Positions 11,100-20,186 of a stretch of 64,000 nt of DNA are shown in pieces (the first letter of the stretch is position 1; every line of letters begins with the position of its first letter). Both the position numbers and the translations under genes were made by a program. The notes beneath the pieces were generated by a model that did not search any database, was not told where the DNA came from, and saw only the letters and a list, made by a program, of their open reading frames with translations. The stretch spans positions 1-64,000 of the forward strand of contig NZ_VAHM01000001.1 in assembly GCF_005796185.1 (NCBI RefSeq). The letters are read 5' to 3'. This stretch comes from Pseudarthrobacter sp. NamB4 (lineage in GTDB: Bacteria > Actinomycetota > Actinomycetes > Actinomycetales > Micrococcaceae).

Positions 11100-11280
11100 G
11101 GCTTTAACCTCATGGCGGCCGATGAAGTGGCTGGTTTGGGCCAGTGCCAGGAGTTTGAGAAAAACCTGGCTGATCCGATGCATTCTGGCGGTGGCAGTGA
11201 GCATGAGCCTGTCGGTCGGCATCGCCGCACCCGGATGTCGCACGAGTCCCTGACCCGCCGGACATGCGAGAGGATCGTTG
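11100..11280. other. Unique centre between the two repeat arms
   Basis: About 180 nt without a convincing gene. Open frames of 60-100 codons exist on both strands but run out into the repeats, and none has a clear ribosome binding site or a recognisable family. The last 32 nt (11249-11280, with GCGAGAGGATCGTTG) may be a decayed seventh right-hand repeat. The same GAGAGGATCGT string appears in the minus-strand reading of the left arm. Confidence 0.5.
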
Positions 11281-11468
11281 GAAAGCCCACATCAGGTGAG
11301 AGAGCGTCTACGGAAAGCCCACATCAGGTGAGAGAGCGTCTGCGGAAAGCCAACATCAGGTGAGAGAGCGTCTACGGAAAGCCCACATCAGGTGAGAGAG
11401 CGTCTGCGGAAAGCCCACGTTAAGTGAGGGAGCGTCTGTAAGAAGCCCACGTTTAGTGAGAGAGCGTC
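11281..11468 (+). repeat. Right arm of the array: six tandem 32-bp repeats
   Basis: Units start at 11281, 11313, 11345, 11377, 11409 and 11441, exactly 32 bp apart. Each holds a 28-bp core that begins GAAAGCCCACATCAGG and ends TGAGAGAGCGTC, followed by a 4-bp linker (TACG, TGCG, TACG, TGCG, TGTA). Units 5 and 6 carry GTTAAG or GTTTAG in place of ATCAGG, like the left arm. The last unit ends 5 bp before the fhs stop codon. The array lies in a 497-nt gap between two converging genes. Confidence 0.92.
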
Positions 11469-11473
11469 GGCGG

Positions 11474-13150
11474 TTACGTGAGGCCGATAGGGTTACCAAA
11501 TTCGTCGACGTCCATGCGCATGGCGGCCGGAGCCGCGGGCAGGCCGGGCATGGTCATCACAGCTCCGGTCAGTGCCACAATGAACCCCGCGCCCGTCTTG
11601 GGCAGCAGGTCCCGCACATGGATGGTGAAGCCCTTCGGGGCCCCAAGCCGCGAGGCGTCGTCCGTGAAGGAGTACTGGGTTTTAGCCATGCACACCGGCA
11701 GCTGGGACCACCCGTTCCGCTCGATGTCAGCCAGCCGCTTCAGCGCCGGGACGGAGAAATCAACACCGTCCGCCCCGTAGATCTCCTGGGCGATAGTCCG
11801 GATCTTGTCCTCCACCGGGAGCTCCAGCGGATACAGATGCCGGAAGTTGCTGGGCCCGGAGACGGTCTGCGCCACCAGGGCTGCCAGCTCATCCCCGCCG
11901 TCGCCGCCTCCGCCGCGCCCCCACACATCCGCCACTGCAGCGGGGACCCCTTCCGCCGCGCACCACGCCAGCAGCCAATCGAGTTCCTCAGGAGTATCGG
12001 ATGCAAACCGGTTAATGGCCACCACGGGCGGAACGCCGAACTTTTCCACATTCCGGACGTGCTGGCGCAGGTTGGACACCCCTGCTTGCAGTGCTGCCAC
12101 ATCCGGCATCGCCAGCTGCTCCTTGGCCACGCCGCCCTGCATCTTCAGCGCCCGTACCGTTGCCACTACCACCACGGCCGAGGGTGCCAGCCCGCCGACG
12201 CGGGCCTTGATGTCCATAAACTTCTCGGCCCCCAGGTCAGCGCCGAAGCCTGCCTCCGTCACAACGATGTCCGCCAAACGCCGGGCAGTCTGCGTGGCAA
12301 TCAGCGAGTTGCAGCCGTGGGCAATGTTGGCAAAAGGGCCCCCATGCACCAGGGCCGGGGTGCCGGCGATGGTCTGCACCAAGTTGGGTTTGACGGCCTC
12401 CTTGAGCAGCAGGGTCAGTGCCCCCTGCACGCCCAGGTCTGCAACGGTGACCGGCATCCGGTTGAACGTGTACCCGAAGGTGATGCGACCCAGGCGCTCG
12501 CGGAGGTCCGCCAGGTCCGTGGCCAGGCAGAACACCGCCATGATCTCGGAGGCCACCGTGATGTCGAAACCGTCCTGGCGCGGAACTCCCTGGGTGGGTC
12601 CGCCCAGCCCGATGACCATCTCCCGGAGGGCACGGTCATTCATGTCCAGGACGCGCTTGAAGGTTATGCGACGAGGGTCGATGTTGAGCTCATTGCCCTG
12701 GTAAATGTGATTGTCCACCAGCGCCATCAGTGCGTTGTTCGCCGCGGTGATGGCATGGAAGTCGCCGGTGAAGTGCAGGTTGATTTCGTCCATCGGCAAC
12801 ACCTGGGAGTGGCCGCCGCCGGTGGCGCCGCCCTTCATGCCCAGGACGGGACCGAGAGAAGGTTCCCGAAGCGCGATCATGACCTTGTGCCCTGCCCGGG
12901 CCAGCGAGTCAGCCAGCCCAACCGTGGTGGTGGACTTCCCTTCACCGGCAGGGGTGGGGGACATGGCCGAAACCAGCACCACCTTCCCGGCAGGAGCAGG
13001 AGCCTGCAGCCGGGCCGGATCAATTTTGGCTTTGTACCGCCCGTACTGCTCCACCGCCTCCGCATTAATGCCCGCCGCTGCCGCTATTTCCTCAATGGGC
13101 CGGATCCGTGCCGCTCGGGCAATCTCAAGGTCACTGGGGATGGAAGACAT
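11474..13150 (-). CDS. fhs: Formate-tetrahydrofolate ligase
   Basis: Makes 10-formyltetrahydrofolate from formate, ATP and THF, supplying one-carbon units to purine synthesis. The 558-residue protein has the family P-loop [20 protein letters not shown] near the N-terminus and the conserved [14 protein letters not shown] and [17 protein letters not shown] stretch. An upstream extension of the frame is possible, but AAAGGA lies about 6 nt before the ATG at 13150, so I chose that start. The gene follows mshA after 50 nt on the same strand. Its 3' end abuts the 32-bp repeat array. Confidence 0.96.
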   Translation of the reverse strand: MSSIPSDLEIARAARIRPIEEIAAAAGINAEAVEQYGRYKAKIDPARLQAPAPAGKVVLVSAMSPTPAGEGKSTTTVGLADSLARAGHKVMIALREPSLGPVLGMKGGATGGGHSQVLPMDEINLHFTGDFHAITAANNALMALVDNHIYQGNELNIDPRRITFKRVLDMNDRALREMVIGLGGPTQGVPRQDGFDITVASEIMAVFCLATDLADLRERLGRITFGYTFNRMPVTVADLGVQGALTLLLKEAVKPNLVQTIAGTPALVHGGPFANIAHGCNSLIATQTARRLADIVVTEAGFGADLGAEKFMDIKARVGGLAPSAVVVVATVRALKMQGGVAKEQLAMPDVAALQAGVSNLRQHVRNVEKFGVPPVVAINRFASDTPEELDWLLAWCAAEGVPAAVADVWGRGGGGDGGDELAALVAQTVSGPSNFRHLYPLELPVEDKIRTIAQEIYGADGVDFSVPALKRLADIERNGWSQLPVCMAKTQYSFTDDASRLGAPKGFTIHVRDLLPKTGAGFIVALTGAVMTMPGLPAAPAAMRMDVDEFGNPIGLT

Positions 13151-13200
13151 CGTTGTCCTTTCCTTGGCGGTTCCGGTGAGTAGTCCGGGGGAGCGGGTCC

Positions 13201-14466
13201 TTACGAGGCGGGAACGGCCGGGACAAGCCGGCTTCCCGCGTAATTGTCGACGGCGGCGTGGTAGCTTTCCAGCGTGATGGCGGCAGTGCGGGCCCATCCG
13301 GAATTCTGTGCCCGGATGGCGGCAGCCCGCCCCATGTCCTCGCGGGTCACGGGGTCGTCGTACAACGCCTCGAGTGCGTCGGCCCAGTCGGCGGCATGGT
13401 GCCCGTCCACCAGCAGGCCGGTCCTGCCGTGGAAAATCGCCCGGGACAGCCCGCCCACGCGCGTGGCCACCACCGGCGTGCCGCAGGCCTGGGCTTCAAG
13501 CGCCACCAGCCCGAAGGATTCGCTGAAGGAAGGCATGACCACCACGTCCGCCGCGCGGAACCAGGCAGCCAGCTCAGGTGCCTTGACCGGCGGAAGCTGC
13601 GTGACGACGTCGTCCATTCCCGCGTCCGTCACCAGACGGCGGAGGTTGAATTCCTTGTTGCCGCTCAGCGAGCCCAGGATGGTTAGCCGGAGGTCGATGT
13701 CCGGGCGGCGCTGCCGGAGCAGCGCGGCTGCCTTGACCAGTACCTGGGGCCCCTTCAGCCGCTGGATCCGGCCGGCGAAGACCAGGTGGAACGTCCCCGG
13801 TCCGATGCCCCGCTCACTCCGTGACCTGGCGCGGAAAGCCGGGGTGAAGGTGCTGAGGTCCACCCCGGGGGGAGCGATGTCAATCCGGTCATAGGTGGCA
13901 CCGTAGTGCGACACCAGTTCGGCGGCCTCGGCGCTCGTGTTGGCGATGAGCCGCGCGGCACCGTCGACGATGCGGTGCTCGCCCAGTTCCCGGCGCCGCG
14001 GCTCGGGCTGTTCACCTGACTGGAGCAGGAGGTTCTTCACCTTCGCCATGGTGTGCATGGTGTGGACCAGCGGCACGCCCCACAGCCCGGAGAGCTCAAG
14101 GCCGGCGATCCCGGAGACCCAGTAGTGCGAGTGGATCACGTCGTAGCGCCCGTGCGGCTGCCGCCTGCGGATCTGCTCGATCTCGGCAACCATGCTGTGC
14201 AGCAGGCCCGGAAGTTCTTCCTTGGGGATCTTTTTCGGCGGCCCGGCCAGGACGTTGTGGACGCAGACGCCGGGATCGGGATGCTCGACGGCGGGCTGGT
14301 TGGCAGACGTGGACCGGGTGAAGATTTCCACCTCAACACCGGCTTCGGCCAGTGCAGACGCGAGTTCCCGGATGTATACGTTCATCCCGCCGGCGTCACC
14401 GGAGCCCGGCTGCTCCATCGGCGAGGTGTGGAGGGAGAGCAAAGCGACCCTGCGGATCAAAGCCAC
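13201..14466 (-). CDS. mshA: D-inositol-3-phosphate glycosyltransferase (mycothiol synthesis)
   Basis: A GT4 enzyme that transfers GlcNAc from UDP-GlcNAc to 1L-inositol 1-phosphate (D-inositol 3-phosphate), the first committed step of mycothiol synthesis. It has the MshA N-terminus with [20 protein letters not shown], the substrate-binding GGMNVY stretch, [27 protein letters not shown], and the donor-site [19 protein letters not shown]. Length is 421 aa. The GTG start at 14466 follows GGAAGGAGG by about 5 nt. Mycothiol is the actinobacterial low-molecular-weight thiol, and ino1 close by supplies the acceptor pathway. Confidence 0.95.
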   Translation of the reverse strand: MALIRRVALLSLHTSPMEQPGSGDAGGMNVYIRELASALAEAGVEVEIFTRSTSANQPAVEHPDPGVCVHNVLAGPPKKIPKEELPGLLHSMVAEIEQIRRRQPHGRYDVIHSHYWVSGIAGLELSGLWGVPLVHTMHTMAKVKNLLLQSGEQPEPRRRELGEHRIVDGAARLIANTSAEAAELVSHYGATYDRIDIAPPGVDLSTFTPAFRARSRSERGIGPGTFHLVFAGRIQRLKGPQVLVKAAALLRQRRPDIDLRLTILGSLSGNKEFNLRRLVTDAGMDDVVTQLPPVKAPELAAWFRAADVVVMPSFSESFGLVALEAQACGTPVVATRVGGLSRAIFHGRTGLLVDGHHAADWADALEALYDDPVTREDMGRAAAIRAQNSGWARTAAITLESYHAAVDNYAGSRLVPAVPAS

Positions 14467-14541
14467 GGGACCTCCTTCCTGCCACCGGCACGTACTGGCA
14501 GCGCCGGTTCAGTGCGCGTCCGATAAAACACTACTCCTCCC

Positions 14542-15948
14542 CTAACGACTGCCCCTGCCCCACAGGTCCCGCAGCGCAGGGAACTCCTGTTCGTAGCCGG
14601 CCAGCAGCGCGGCGGCCAGCCCTTCGGATCCCACCAGCGGGTGCCGGGCGAAGGCTGCCAGGGCCGCGTCCCGGTTCCCCTCTGTTGCCGCCAGGACCGT
14701 CAGCCTCTCCACTTCCTTTACCCGGCGGAGCAGCTCCAGCTGTGGTTCCGGGGGAACCTTCTGGGGCAGTGGCTGTGCACCGCGGGCAGTCACCGTGCAG
14801 GGAAGTTCGACGACGGCGTCCGCGGGCAGTCCGGGAATGGCGGCTTGTGGAGGGGCTGCTTCAGCCGCTGGGGGCAGACTTGAAGCCGGCAAGGAGTTGC
14901 GGGTGTTCAGGATCAGCTGACTGTCACCGGTTCCGGACAGTGCCTGCATGGCGGCGAGGGCCACCCGTTCGTAGCCGCCGCCGGCCAGATCGTCCTCATC
15001 CCGGTGCCCGCCCCCGGCCCGCGCTTCGGCAAGGTAACCCTCCTCACGGGACCGGCGCGCCTCCTCCCACAGCCGGAAGGCATCGGCGCCGGCACTGGCG
15101 AGCCTCGGATAAAGCTCCTGCTGCTGGCTGTGGATGGTCTCGCCGCGGGTGCGGGCCATGGCGCGCATTGCCTCCCGGGCCTTGTCCTGCTCGTAGTAGT
15201 AGTACAGGTACTCGTTGGGCAGCACGCCCAGGCGGGCCAGGAACGGCTGGGGGAACAGCCTGCCCTCCTCGAACGAGTCCAGCGCCTTCGGGTTTGCGAG
15301 CAGGTCCGGCAGCACGTCCCGCCCGGCGGACTCCAGCCGGTACAGCCAGCCCAGATGGTTGAGGCCGTAGTAGCCCACGCCGTCGAGCCTTCCCGCCGGC
15401 AGCACAACACCCGCTGCCCGCGCTGCACGCTGCACCAGGCCGCCCGCCGAGTCGCAGATCCCGATCACCTTCCTGCCCAGCACCGGGAGCAGCGCCTCGG
15501 TGACCATGCCGGCGGGATTGGTGAAATTGATCAGCCAGGCATCCGGGCAGTGCTCCGTCATCAGCCGTGCCAGGTGCAGCATATGCGGGATGGTCCGCAG
15601 TGCGTAGGAGATGCCGCCGGCTCCGGTGGTTTCCTGTCCCAGCAGACCCAGGTCCTGCGCCACTTTCTCATCCGCCACCCGCCCTGCCGTGCCGCCGGGC
15701 CGGATGGCTGCAAACACCATTTCCGTGCCGGCCAGTGCACCGGTCAGGTCCGTGGTGGGGTGGACGGGAAGGCGGGCACGCGTCCCTTCAGGCATGCTGC
15801 GCAGGACGGCGGTGACGGCGTCGATGCGGGCGGGGTCAACGTCGTACAGCACCAGCTCGGTGACCAAGCCGCCAAAGCGGCCGGAGGCCAGCGCCCGGTA
15901 AATCAGCGGTACCCGGAACCCACCGCCGCCGGCAATCAGAAGCCGCAT
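14542..15948 (-). CDS. Glycoside hydrolase family 4 (6-phospho-beta-glucosidase-like)
   Basis: GH4 enzymes hydrolyse glycosides by an NAD- and metal-dependent redox mechanism. The 468-residue protein starts RLLIAGGGGFRVPLIYRAL (Rossmann NAD site). It contains WLINFTNPAGMVTEALL, GICDSAGG with the metal-binding Cys, and GLNHLGW with the metal-binding His. NEYLYYYYEQD holds candidate catalytic Tyr residues. Most 6-phospho-beta-glucosidases have CN[VT]P at the Cys site; here it reads CDSA, so substrate preference may differ. A -10 box 6 nt upstream on the minus strand suggests a leaderless mRNA. A PfkB-type sugar kinase diverges from it, which could supply the phosphorylated sugar. Confidence 0.85.
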   Translation of the reverse strand: MRLLIAGGGGFRVPLIYRALASGRFGGLVTELVLYDVDPARIDAVTAVLRSMPEGTRARLPVHPTTDLTGALAGTEMVFAAIRPGGTAGRVADEKVAQDLGLLGQETTGAGGISYALRTIPHMLHLARLMTEHCPDAWLINFTNPAGMVTEALLPVLGRKVIGICDSAGGLVQRAARAAGVVLPAGRLDGVGYYGLNHLGWLYRLESAGRDVLPDLLANPKALDSFEEGRLFPQPFLARLGVLPNEYLYYYYEQDKAREAMRAMARTRGETIHSQQQELYPRLASAGADAFRLWEEARRSREEGYLAEARAGGGHRDEDDLAGGGYERVALAAMQALSGTGDSQLILNTRNSLPASSLPPAAEAAPPQAAIPGLPADAVVELPCTVTARGAQPLPQKVPPEPQLELLRRVKEVERLTVLAATEGNRDAALAAFARHPLVGSEGLAAALLAGYEQEFPALRDLWGRGSR

Positions 15949-15954
15949 AAGAGC

Positions 15955-15960
15955 AGTGTA
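15955..15960 (-). promoter_or_regulatory. -10 box (TACACT) for the leaderless GH4 gene
   Basis: On the minus strand TACACT ends 6 nt before the ATG at 15948, with no ribosome binding site between. Confidence 0.5.
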
Positions 15961-16004
15961 GGCCGGGCGACCCCAGGCCCCTACCGGATGTCAGCGGCAG
16001 GGCG

Positions 16005-16010
16005 TATTGT
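16005..16010 (+). promoter_or_regulatory. -10 box (TATTGT) for the leaderless PfkB kinase
   Basis: TATTGT ends 6 nt before the ATG at 16017. It lies 45 nt from the divergent -10 box of the GH4 gene, so the two promoters sit back to back. Confidence 0.5.
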
Positions 16011-16016
16011 GCGGAC

Positions 16017-17108
16017 ATGGACGCGATCCCAGCCCGCCCGTTCGACCCCCTGGCTGCGGTCCGCCCGCCTTCCACACCCGGGTTTGACCTCCTGCTGGCC
16101 GGTACCGTTTTCCAGGACATCATCTTTACCGGCCTGCCCCACGCACCGGAACCGGGCACCGAAATCTGGAGCGACGGCATGGGAAGCTGCCCCGGCGGGG
16201 TTGCCAACCAGGCCATCGCCGCGGCACGGCTGGGGCTGCGGACGGGACTGGCCGCCGCCTTCGGTGACGACGGCTACGGGGACTTTAACTGGAAGATTCT
16301 GTCCGGCCAGGAGCATGTTGACCTCACCCTGTCACGGCGGATTCCGGGCTGGCATTCACCGGTGACTGTTTCCCTCTGCGTCGAGAAGGACCGGTCGCTG
16401 GTGACCCACGGCGATGCCGCCCCGATCACCTCCTCGCAGCTCATCGGCGATCCTCCGCCGGCGCTCGCCGGAATCGCGGAAGTGGGCACGGAAATTGAGC
16501 CCTGGGCCAAAGCCGCCCACCAGGCCGGCGTGAAGCTCTTTGGCGACGTCGGCTGGGACCCGAGCGGCGAATGGGCGCCGGTGCGGCTGGACAACCTGCA
16601 GTACTTCCACGCGTTCCTGCCCAACCAGCGCGAGGCCATGGCGTTCACCGGAAAGGATGATCCGTGGACTGCCCTGTACGCGCTTGCGGACCGCGTTCCG
16701 GTGGCGGTTGTAACCCTGGGCCCACAGGGGGCCATGGCGGTGGACTCCGAAACGGGAGAGGAGGAGTGGGTGCCGTCGCTGCCCGTCAAAGCGTTCGACC
16801 CCACCGGGGCCGGGGACTGCTTCGACGCCGCGTTCATTGTTGGCAGCCTTGCCGGCTGGCCGCTGGGGGACAGGCTGCGGTTCGCGAACCTTTGCGCCTC
16901 ACTGGCGGTCCAGGAGGTGGGCGGATCGCTGGCTGCCCCCGGCTGGGGGGACATTGCCGACTGGTGGCGGCGGGCCAATGCCCGGCCGGAGCGGCAGATG
17001 AGCCAGTGGCTGCGGCGCTTCGGCTTCCTGGCGGACATCATCCAGGACGTCCCGCTCGGAGCCCAGCGCAGGGCTTCCGCCACCATTGCGCACCTGTCCG
17101 ACGCCTGA
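16017..17108 (+). CDS. PfkB-family carbohydrate kinase
   Basis: A cytoplasmic ATP-dependent sugar kinase of the ribokinase fold, 363 aa. GSCPGGVANQAIAAARLGL is the first PfkB signature and FDPTGAGDCFDAAF the second, with the catalytic Asp in GAGD. FLPNQREAMAFTG is the usual NxxE-like element. About 20 N-terminal residues precede the fold. It diverges from the family 4 glycosidase with only 68 nt between start codons, so the pair may share a regulatory region. The substrate is not evident; a ketose or nucleoside-like sugar is possible. Confidence 0.88.
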   Translation: MDAIPARPFDPLAAVRPPSTPGFDLLLAGTVFQDIIFTGLPHAPEPGTEIWSDGMGSCPGGVANQAIAAARLGLRTGLAAAFGDDGYGDFNWKILSGQEHVDLTLSRRIPGWHSPVTVSLCVEKDRSLVTHGDAAPITSSQLIGDPPPALAGIAEVGTEIEPWAKAAHQAGVKLFGDVGWDPSGEWAPVRLDNLQYFHAFLPNQREAMAFTGKDDPWTALYALADRVPVAVVTLGPQGAMAVDSETGEEEWVPSLPVKAFDPTGAGDCFDAAFIVGSLAGWPLGDRLRFANLCASLAVQEVGGSLAAPGWGDIADWWRRANARPERQMSQWLRRFGFLADIIQDVPLGAQRRASATIAHLSDA

Positions 17109-17167
17109 CCGGCTCACCGCCGTGCTGCGCCCTTCCGCCCTGATTATTCGGCCGGAAGCCCCAGCAC

Positions 17168-17173
17168 TAGAAT
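17168..17173 (+). promoter_or_regulatory. -10 box (TAGAAT) for leaderless alr
   Basis: TAGAAT ends 7 nt before the GTG at 17181, and no Shine-Dalgarno is present. Confidence 0.6.
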
Positions 17174-17180
17174 CACTAGG

Positions 17181-18398
17181 GTGACTTACCCCGCAACAAC
17201 CGGCGAAATAAGTGCTGTCCCGGGACACGGCCCCCGTTCCGAACGCTCGGCCGTGATCGACCTGGACGCCATCCGGCACAACGTCCGCCGCCTCGCCGCC
17301 GCCGCCTCTCCGGCGAAAGTCATGGCGGTAGTGAAGGCCGATGCATACGGGCACGGGGCCGTTCCCGTGGCGCGGGCAGCCCTGGAGGCTGGGGCCTCGT
17401 GGCTGGGGGTTGCCCATATTTCCGAGGCACTGGCACTGCGTGCTGCCGGCATCGACGCCCCGCTGCTCGCCTGGCTGCACACCACGGAAAGCAACTTCGG
17501 CGCTGCCGTGGCCGCCGGCGTCGACATCGGTTGCTCCGGCTGGGAGCTGGACCGCATTGTTGCAGCAGCCCGCGAACAGGAGCGCCCTGCCCGGATCCAC
17601 CTGAAGGTGGACACCGGGCTGGGACGGAACGGGGTTGCCCTGGACAGGTGGGACAGCCTGGTGGGCGAGGCGATGGAGTACCAGGACCAGGGCTTGCTGC
17701 GCGTGGTGGGAATCTTCTCCCACCTTGCTGTTGCGGACGAACCCGAACGCCCGGAAACGGACCAGCAGTTGGCCACCTTCCGTGAAGTACTGGCCGTTGC
17801 GGAAGACGCCGGCGTGGACCCGGAGGTCCGGCACCTGGCCAACACTCCCGCCACGCTGTCCCGGCCCGACACCCACTTCGACCTGGTCCGCGTAGGCCTG
17901 GGCATCTACGGATTGTCGCCTTTCCAGGGGCAGACTTCCGCCGAGCTTGGACTCCGCCCGGCCATGACGTTGAAGACGGTGGTGTCGCAGTGCAAGGAAG
18001 TGCCGGAGGGGCAGGGCGTTTCCTACGGCCTCCGGTACCACACCAGCGGCCGCAGCACGCTGGGCCTGATTCCGGTGGGCTACGCAGACGGGATCCCGCG
18101 CGTCGCCACCGGCGGCCCGGTCCGGGTTGCAGGCAGGACCTACCCGGTAGTGGGGCGGATTGCCATGGACCAGATGGTCATTGACCTGGGCGATGTCGGC
18201 CGCGGCGGCGGCCTGCTCGGTGCCGAGGCGGAGCTTTTCGGCGACGGCGCCGGCGGCGGCCCCACTGCCGATGACTGGGCCCGCGCCGCCGGAACCATCA
18301 ACTACGAGATCGTCACCCGCATCAGCCCGCGGGTGCCGCGCTCCTTCATCAACGAAGAGGACCGGGGCGATGCGGCCGGCCAGGAGGGTGGGGCATGA
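17181..18398 (+). CDS. alr: Alanine racemase
   Basis: A PLP enzyme that interconverts L- and D-alanine for peptidoglycan. The N-terminal barrel has VMAVVKADAYGHGAVPVA with the PLP-binding Lys, and the second domain has GQGVSYGLRYHTSGRSTLG with the catalytic Tyr and VGYADGIPR. It is 405 aa, slightly long owing to an N-terminal extension and an acidic tail. It overlaps tsaE by 4 nt (ATGA), placing cell-wall alanine and tRNA t6A modification in one operon, an arrangement common in Actinobacteria. Confidence 0.96.
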   Translation: MTYPATTGEISAVPGHGPRSERSAVIDLDAIRHNVRRLAAAASPAKVMAVVKADAYGHGAVPVARAALEAGASWLGVAHISEALALRAAGIDAPLLAWLHTTESNFGAAVAAGVDIGCSGWELDRIVAAAREQERPARIHLKVDTGLGRNGVALDRWDSLVGEAMEYQDQGLLRVVGIFSHLAVADEPERPETDQQLATFREVLAVAEDAGVDPEVRHLANTPATLSRPDTHFDLVRVGLGIYGLSPFQGQTSAELGLRPAMTLKTVVSQCKEVPEGQGVSYGLRYHTSGRSTLGLIPVGYADGIPRVATGGPVRVAGRTYPVVGRIAMDQMVIDLGDVGRGGGLLGAEAELFGDGAGGGPTADDWARAAGTINYEIVTRISPRVPRSFINEEDRGDAAGQEGGA

Positions 18399-18991
18399 GC
18401 ACCAACGGCGGCTTGGCACTGCCTAACTGGGAAAAGACTTTCACGGCGACGACGGCGGAGCAGACCCATGCGCTCGCCGTCCGTCTGGCGGCGGTGCTGG
18501 AGGCCGGGGACCTGCTGGTGCTCAGCGGCGAGCTGGGTGCCGGCAAGACCACGTTCACCCAGGGGCTCGGGGAGGGGCTGGGCGTCCGGGAGGGCATCAT
18601 TTCCCCCACGTTCGTCCTGGTCCGAATCCACCCCAACCTGCCCGGGGGGCCCCGGCCCGGTGGCCCCGACCTGGTCCATGTGGACGCTTACCGGCTGGAA
18701 TCCGCCGCCGAAATTGACGACATTGACCTTGAAAACACCATGGACTCTTCCGTCACCGTCGTGGAGTGGGGCCAGGACCGGGTGGAACACCTCAGCGAGA
18801 GCAGGCTGGAGATCGACCTGCACCGTGCCCTTGGGCTGGGTGCCTTTGGACCCGGCGGCCACAAGCCTTCTGCGGAGCTTGACTTCGATACCGAGGACGC
18901 GGACGAGCCCCGCACGATCGTCATGCGCGGCTATGGCCCGCGCTGGCCGGAGGCGCCGGAACTTGGTGCCGCCGTGGAAGGGGTCCGCTGA
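18395..18991 (+). CDS. tsaE: tRNA t6A modification ATPase TsaE
   Basis: The ATPase that resets the TsaB-TsaD complex during N6-threonylcarbamoyl-adenosine formation at position 37 of ANN-decoding tRNAs. The Walker A motif is GELGAGKTTFTQGLGEGLG, followed by ISPTFVLVR and DAYRLESAAEIDDIDLE. VVEWGQ is the conserved C-terminal element. At 198 aa it is longer than the E. coli protein (153 aa), with extra sequence around HPNLPGGPRPGG and a C-terminal tail. The start overlaps the alr stop and the end overlaps tsaB. Confidence 0.95.
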   Translation: MSTNGGLALPNWEKTFTATTAEQTHALAVRLAAVLEAGDLLVLSGELGAGKTTFTQGLGEGLGVREGIISPTFVLVRIHPNLPGGPRPGGPDLVHVDAYRLESAAEIDDIDLENTMDSSVTVVEWGQDRVEHLSESRLEIDLHRALGLGAFGPGGHKPSAELDFDTEDADEPRTIVMRGYGPRWPEAPELGAAVEGVR

Positions 18992-19662
18992 TGCTGATCC
19001 TTGCCATTGACACCTCCGCCGTTGCCAGCGCAGCCCTGGTTTCCGACGACGTGCCCGAAGGAGTGGTGGCCAGCTTCTCCACCGAGGACACCCGCAGCCA
19101 TGCAGAGGTGCTTGCCCCGGGAATCGAGGAGATGCTCGCCTCCGCCGACGTCACCGGGGAGGATATTGACGCGCTGGTGGTGGGCGTGGGGCCTGGGCCT
19201 TTCACCGGATTGCGGTCGGGAATCGCCACGGCCCGAACGCTTGCGTTTGTCTGGGGCAAACCCCTGCACGGGCTGGTGAGCCTGGACGCCGTCGCCCTGG
19301 AGGTGGCCGAGTCCACCGCCGCCGTGCCGGAGTTCCTGGTGGTCACGGATGCGCGGCGCAAAGAGGTCTATTGGGCGCGGTACACCCTTGAGGATGGCCG
19401 GCTTCCCCGCCTGGAAGACGGTCCGCACGTCAGCTTCGCTGCGGACCTGCCGGACCTGCCCGCCTTCGGTGCCGGTGCCGGACTCTATGCTGGTGCCCTG
19501 GACTGCCATCCGGAGTTTGCGCAGGAACAACCGGACGCCCTGTTCCTGGGGCAGTTCGCACTGGCCCGGCTCGCTGCGGGCAACGGGCTCCTCGACTCAA
19601 CTCCCCTGTACCTCCGGGAATCCGATGCACAGGTTCCCGGGCCGCGGAAGAGGGCGCTGTGA
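18991..19662 (+). CDS. tsaB: tRNA t6A modification scaffold protein TsaB
   Basis: A non-catalytic ASKHA-fold partner of TsaD. The start LILAIDTSAVASAALV and VGVGPGPFTGLRSGIATAR are the TsaB signatures, and EFLVVTDARRKEVYWARY follows at mid-protein. The 223-residue length is typical. The ATG shares one base with the tsaE stop, and rimI overlaps its end by 4 nt. Confidence 0.95.
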   Translation: MLILAIDTSAVASAALVSDDVPEGVVASFSTEDTRSHAEVLAPGIEEMLASADVTGEDIDALVVGVGPGPFTGLRSGIATARTLAFVWGKPLHGLVSLDAVALEVAESTAAVPEFLVVTDARRKEVYWARYTLEDGRLPRLEDGPHVSFAADLPDLPAFGAGAGLYAGALDCHPEFAQEQPDALFLGQFALARLAAGNGLLDSTPLYLRESDAQVPGPRKRAL

Positions 19663-20186
19663 ACGCCGTTCCTGGCCGTCAGGCACCCGGGATCACCGTC
19701 CGGGACATGACAATTGATGATGTGCCTGCCGTGAGCGCACTGGAGCAGCGGCTCTTTCCGGTGGACGCCTGGCCCCTGCAGATGTTCTTCGACGAGCTGT
19801 CCCAGCCCGAGACCCGGCGCTACCTCGTGGCCCAGGGCAGCGACGGCATCGTGGGTTACGCGGGCCTCATGTGCATCGAGCCCATCGCGGACGTCCAGAC
19901 GATCGCCGTCGTACCTGAATATGAGGGCCGCGGCATCGGCACCTGGCTGCTGACCAGCCTTATCGAGGAAGCCCGGCGCCGTCGGGCGGCGGACGTCCTG
20001 CTGGAGGTCCGTGCCGACAACCCGCGGGCGCAGCAGCTGTACCGGCGCTTCGGCTTCGAACAGATCCACGTCCGCCCCCGGTATTACCGCGACGGCGTGG
20101 ACGCGCTGATCATGCGCCTGCAGCTAAACGGCCCGACAGGTAAACAAGCGGACGCCGGGACAACGAAGGAAGCAGGCCAGCCATGA
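19659..20186 (+). CDS. rimI: Ribosomal protein alanine N-acetyltransferase-like GNAT protein
   Basis: A GNAT-fold acetyltransferase of the RimI type (N-terminal acetylation of ribosomal protein S18), 175 aa. The acetyl-CoA site is [18 protein letters not shown], followed by [21 protein letters not shown] and the RimI-like [14 protein letters not shown]. It starts at a GTG overlapping tsaB and itself overlaps tsaD by 4 nt. The tsaB-rimI-tsaD order is the usual one in this phylum. Confidence 0.93.
   Translation: MNAVPGRQAPGITVRDMTIDDVPAVSALEQRLFPVDAWPLQMFFDELSQPETRRYLVAQGSDGIVGYAGLMCIEPIADVQTIAVVPEYEGRGIGTWLLTSLIEEARRRRAADVLLEVRADNPRAQQLYRRFGFEQIHVRPRYYRDGVDALIMRLQLNGPTGKQADAGTTKEAGQP

Noticed and set aside
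11052..11363. 103-codon plus-strand frame in the repeat array
   Set aside because: Half of it is translated repeat units. No start signal or family was recognised.
11281..11468. CRISPR array
   Set aside because: The units are regular at 32 bp, but the linkers are only 4 bp and nearly constant. There are no spacers and no cas genes.
11456..13183. 575-codon plus-strand frame opposite fhs
   Set aside because: Shadow of fhs; low-complexity composition rich in His, Gly and Arg.
15004..16365. 453-codon plus-strand frame crossing the GH4 and kinase genes
   Set aside because: It spans two divergent genes in the wrong frame and shows no domain.
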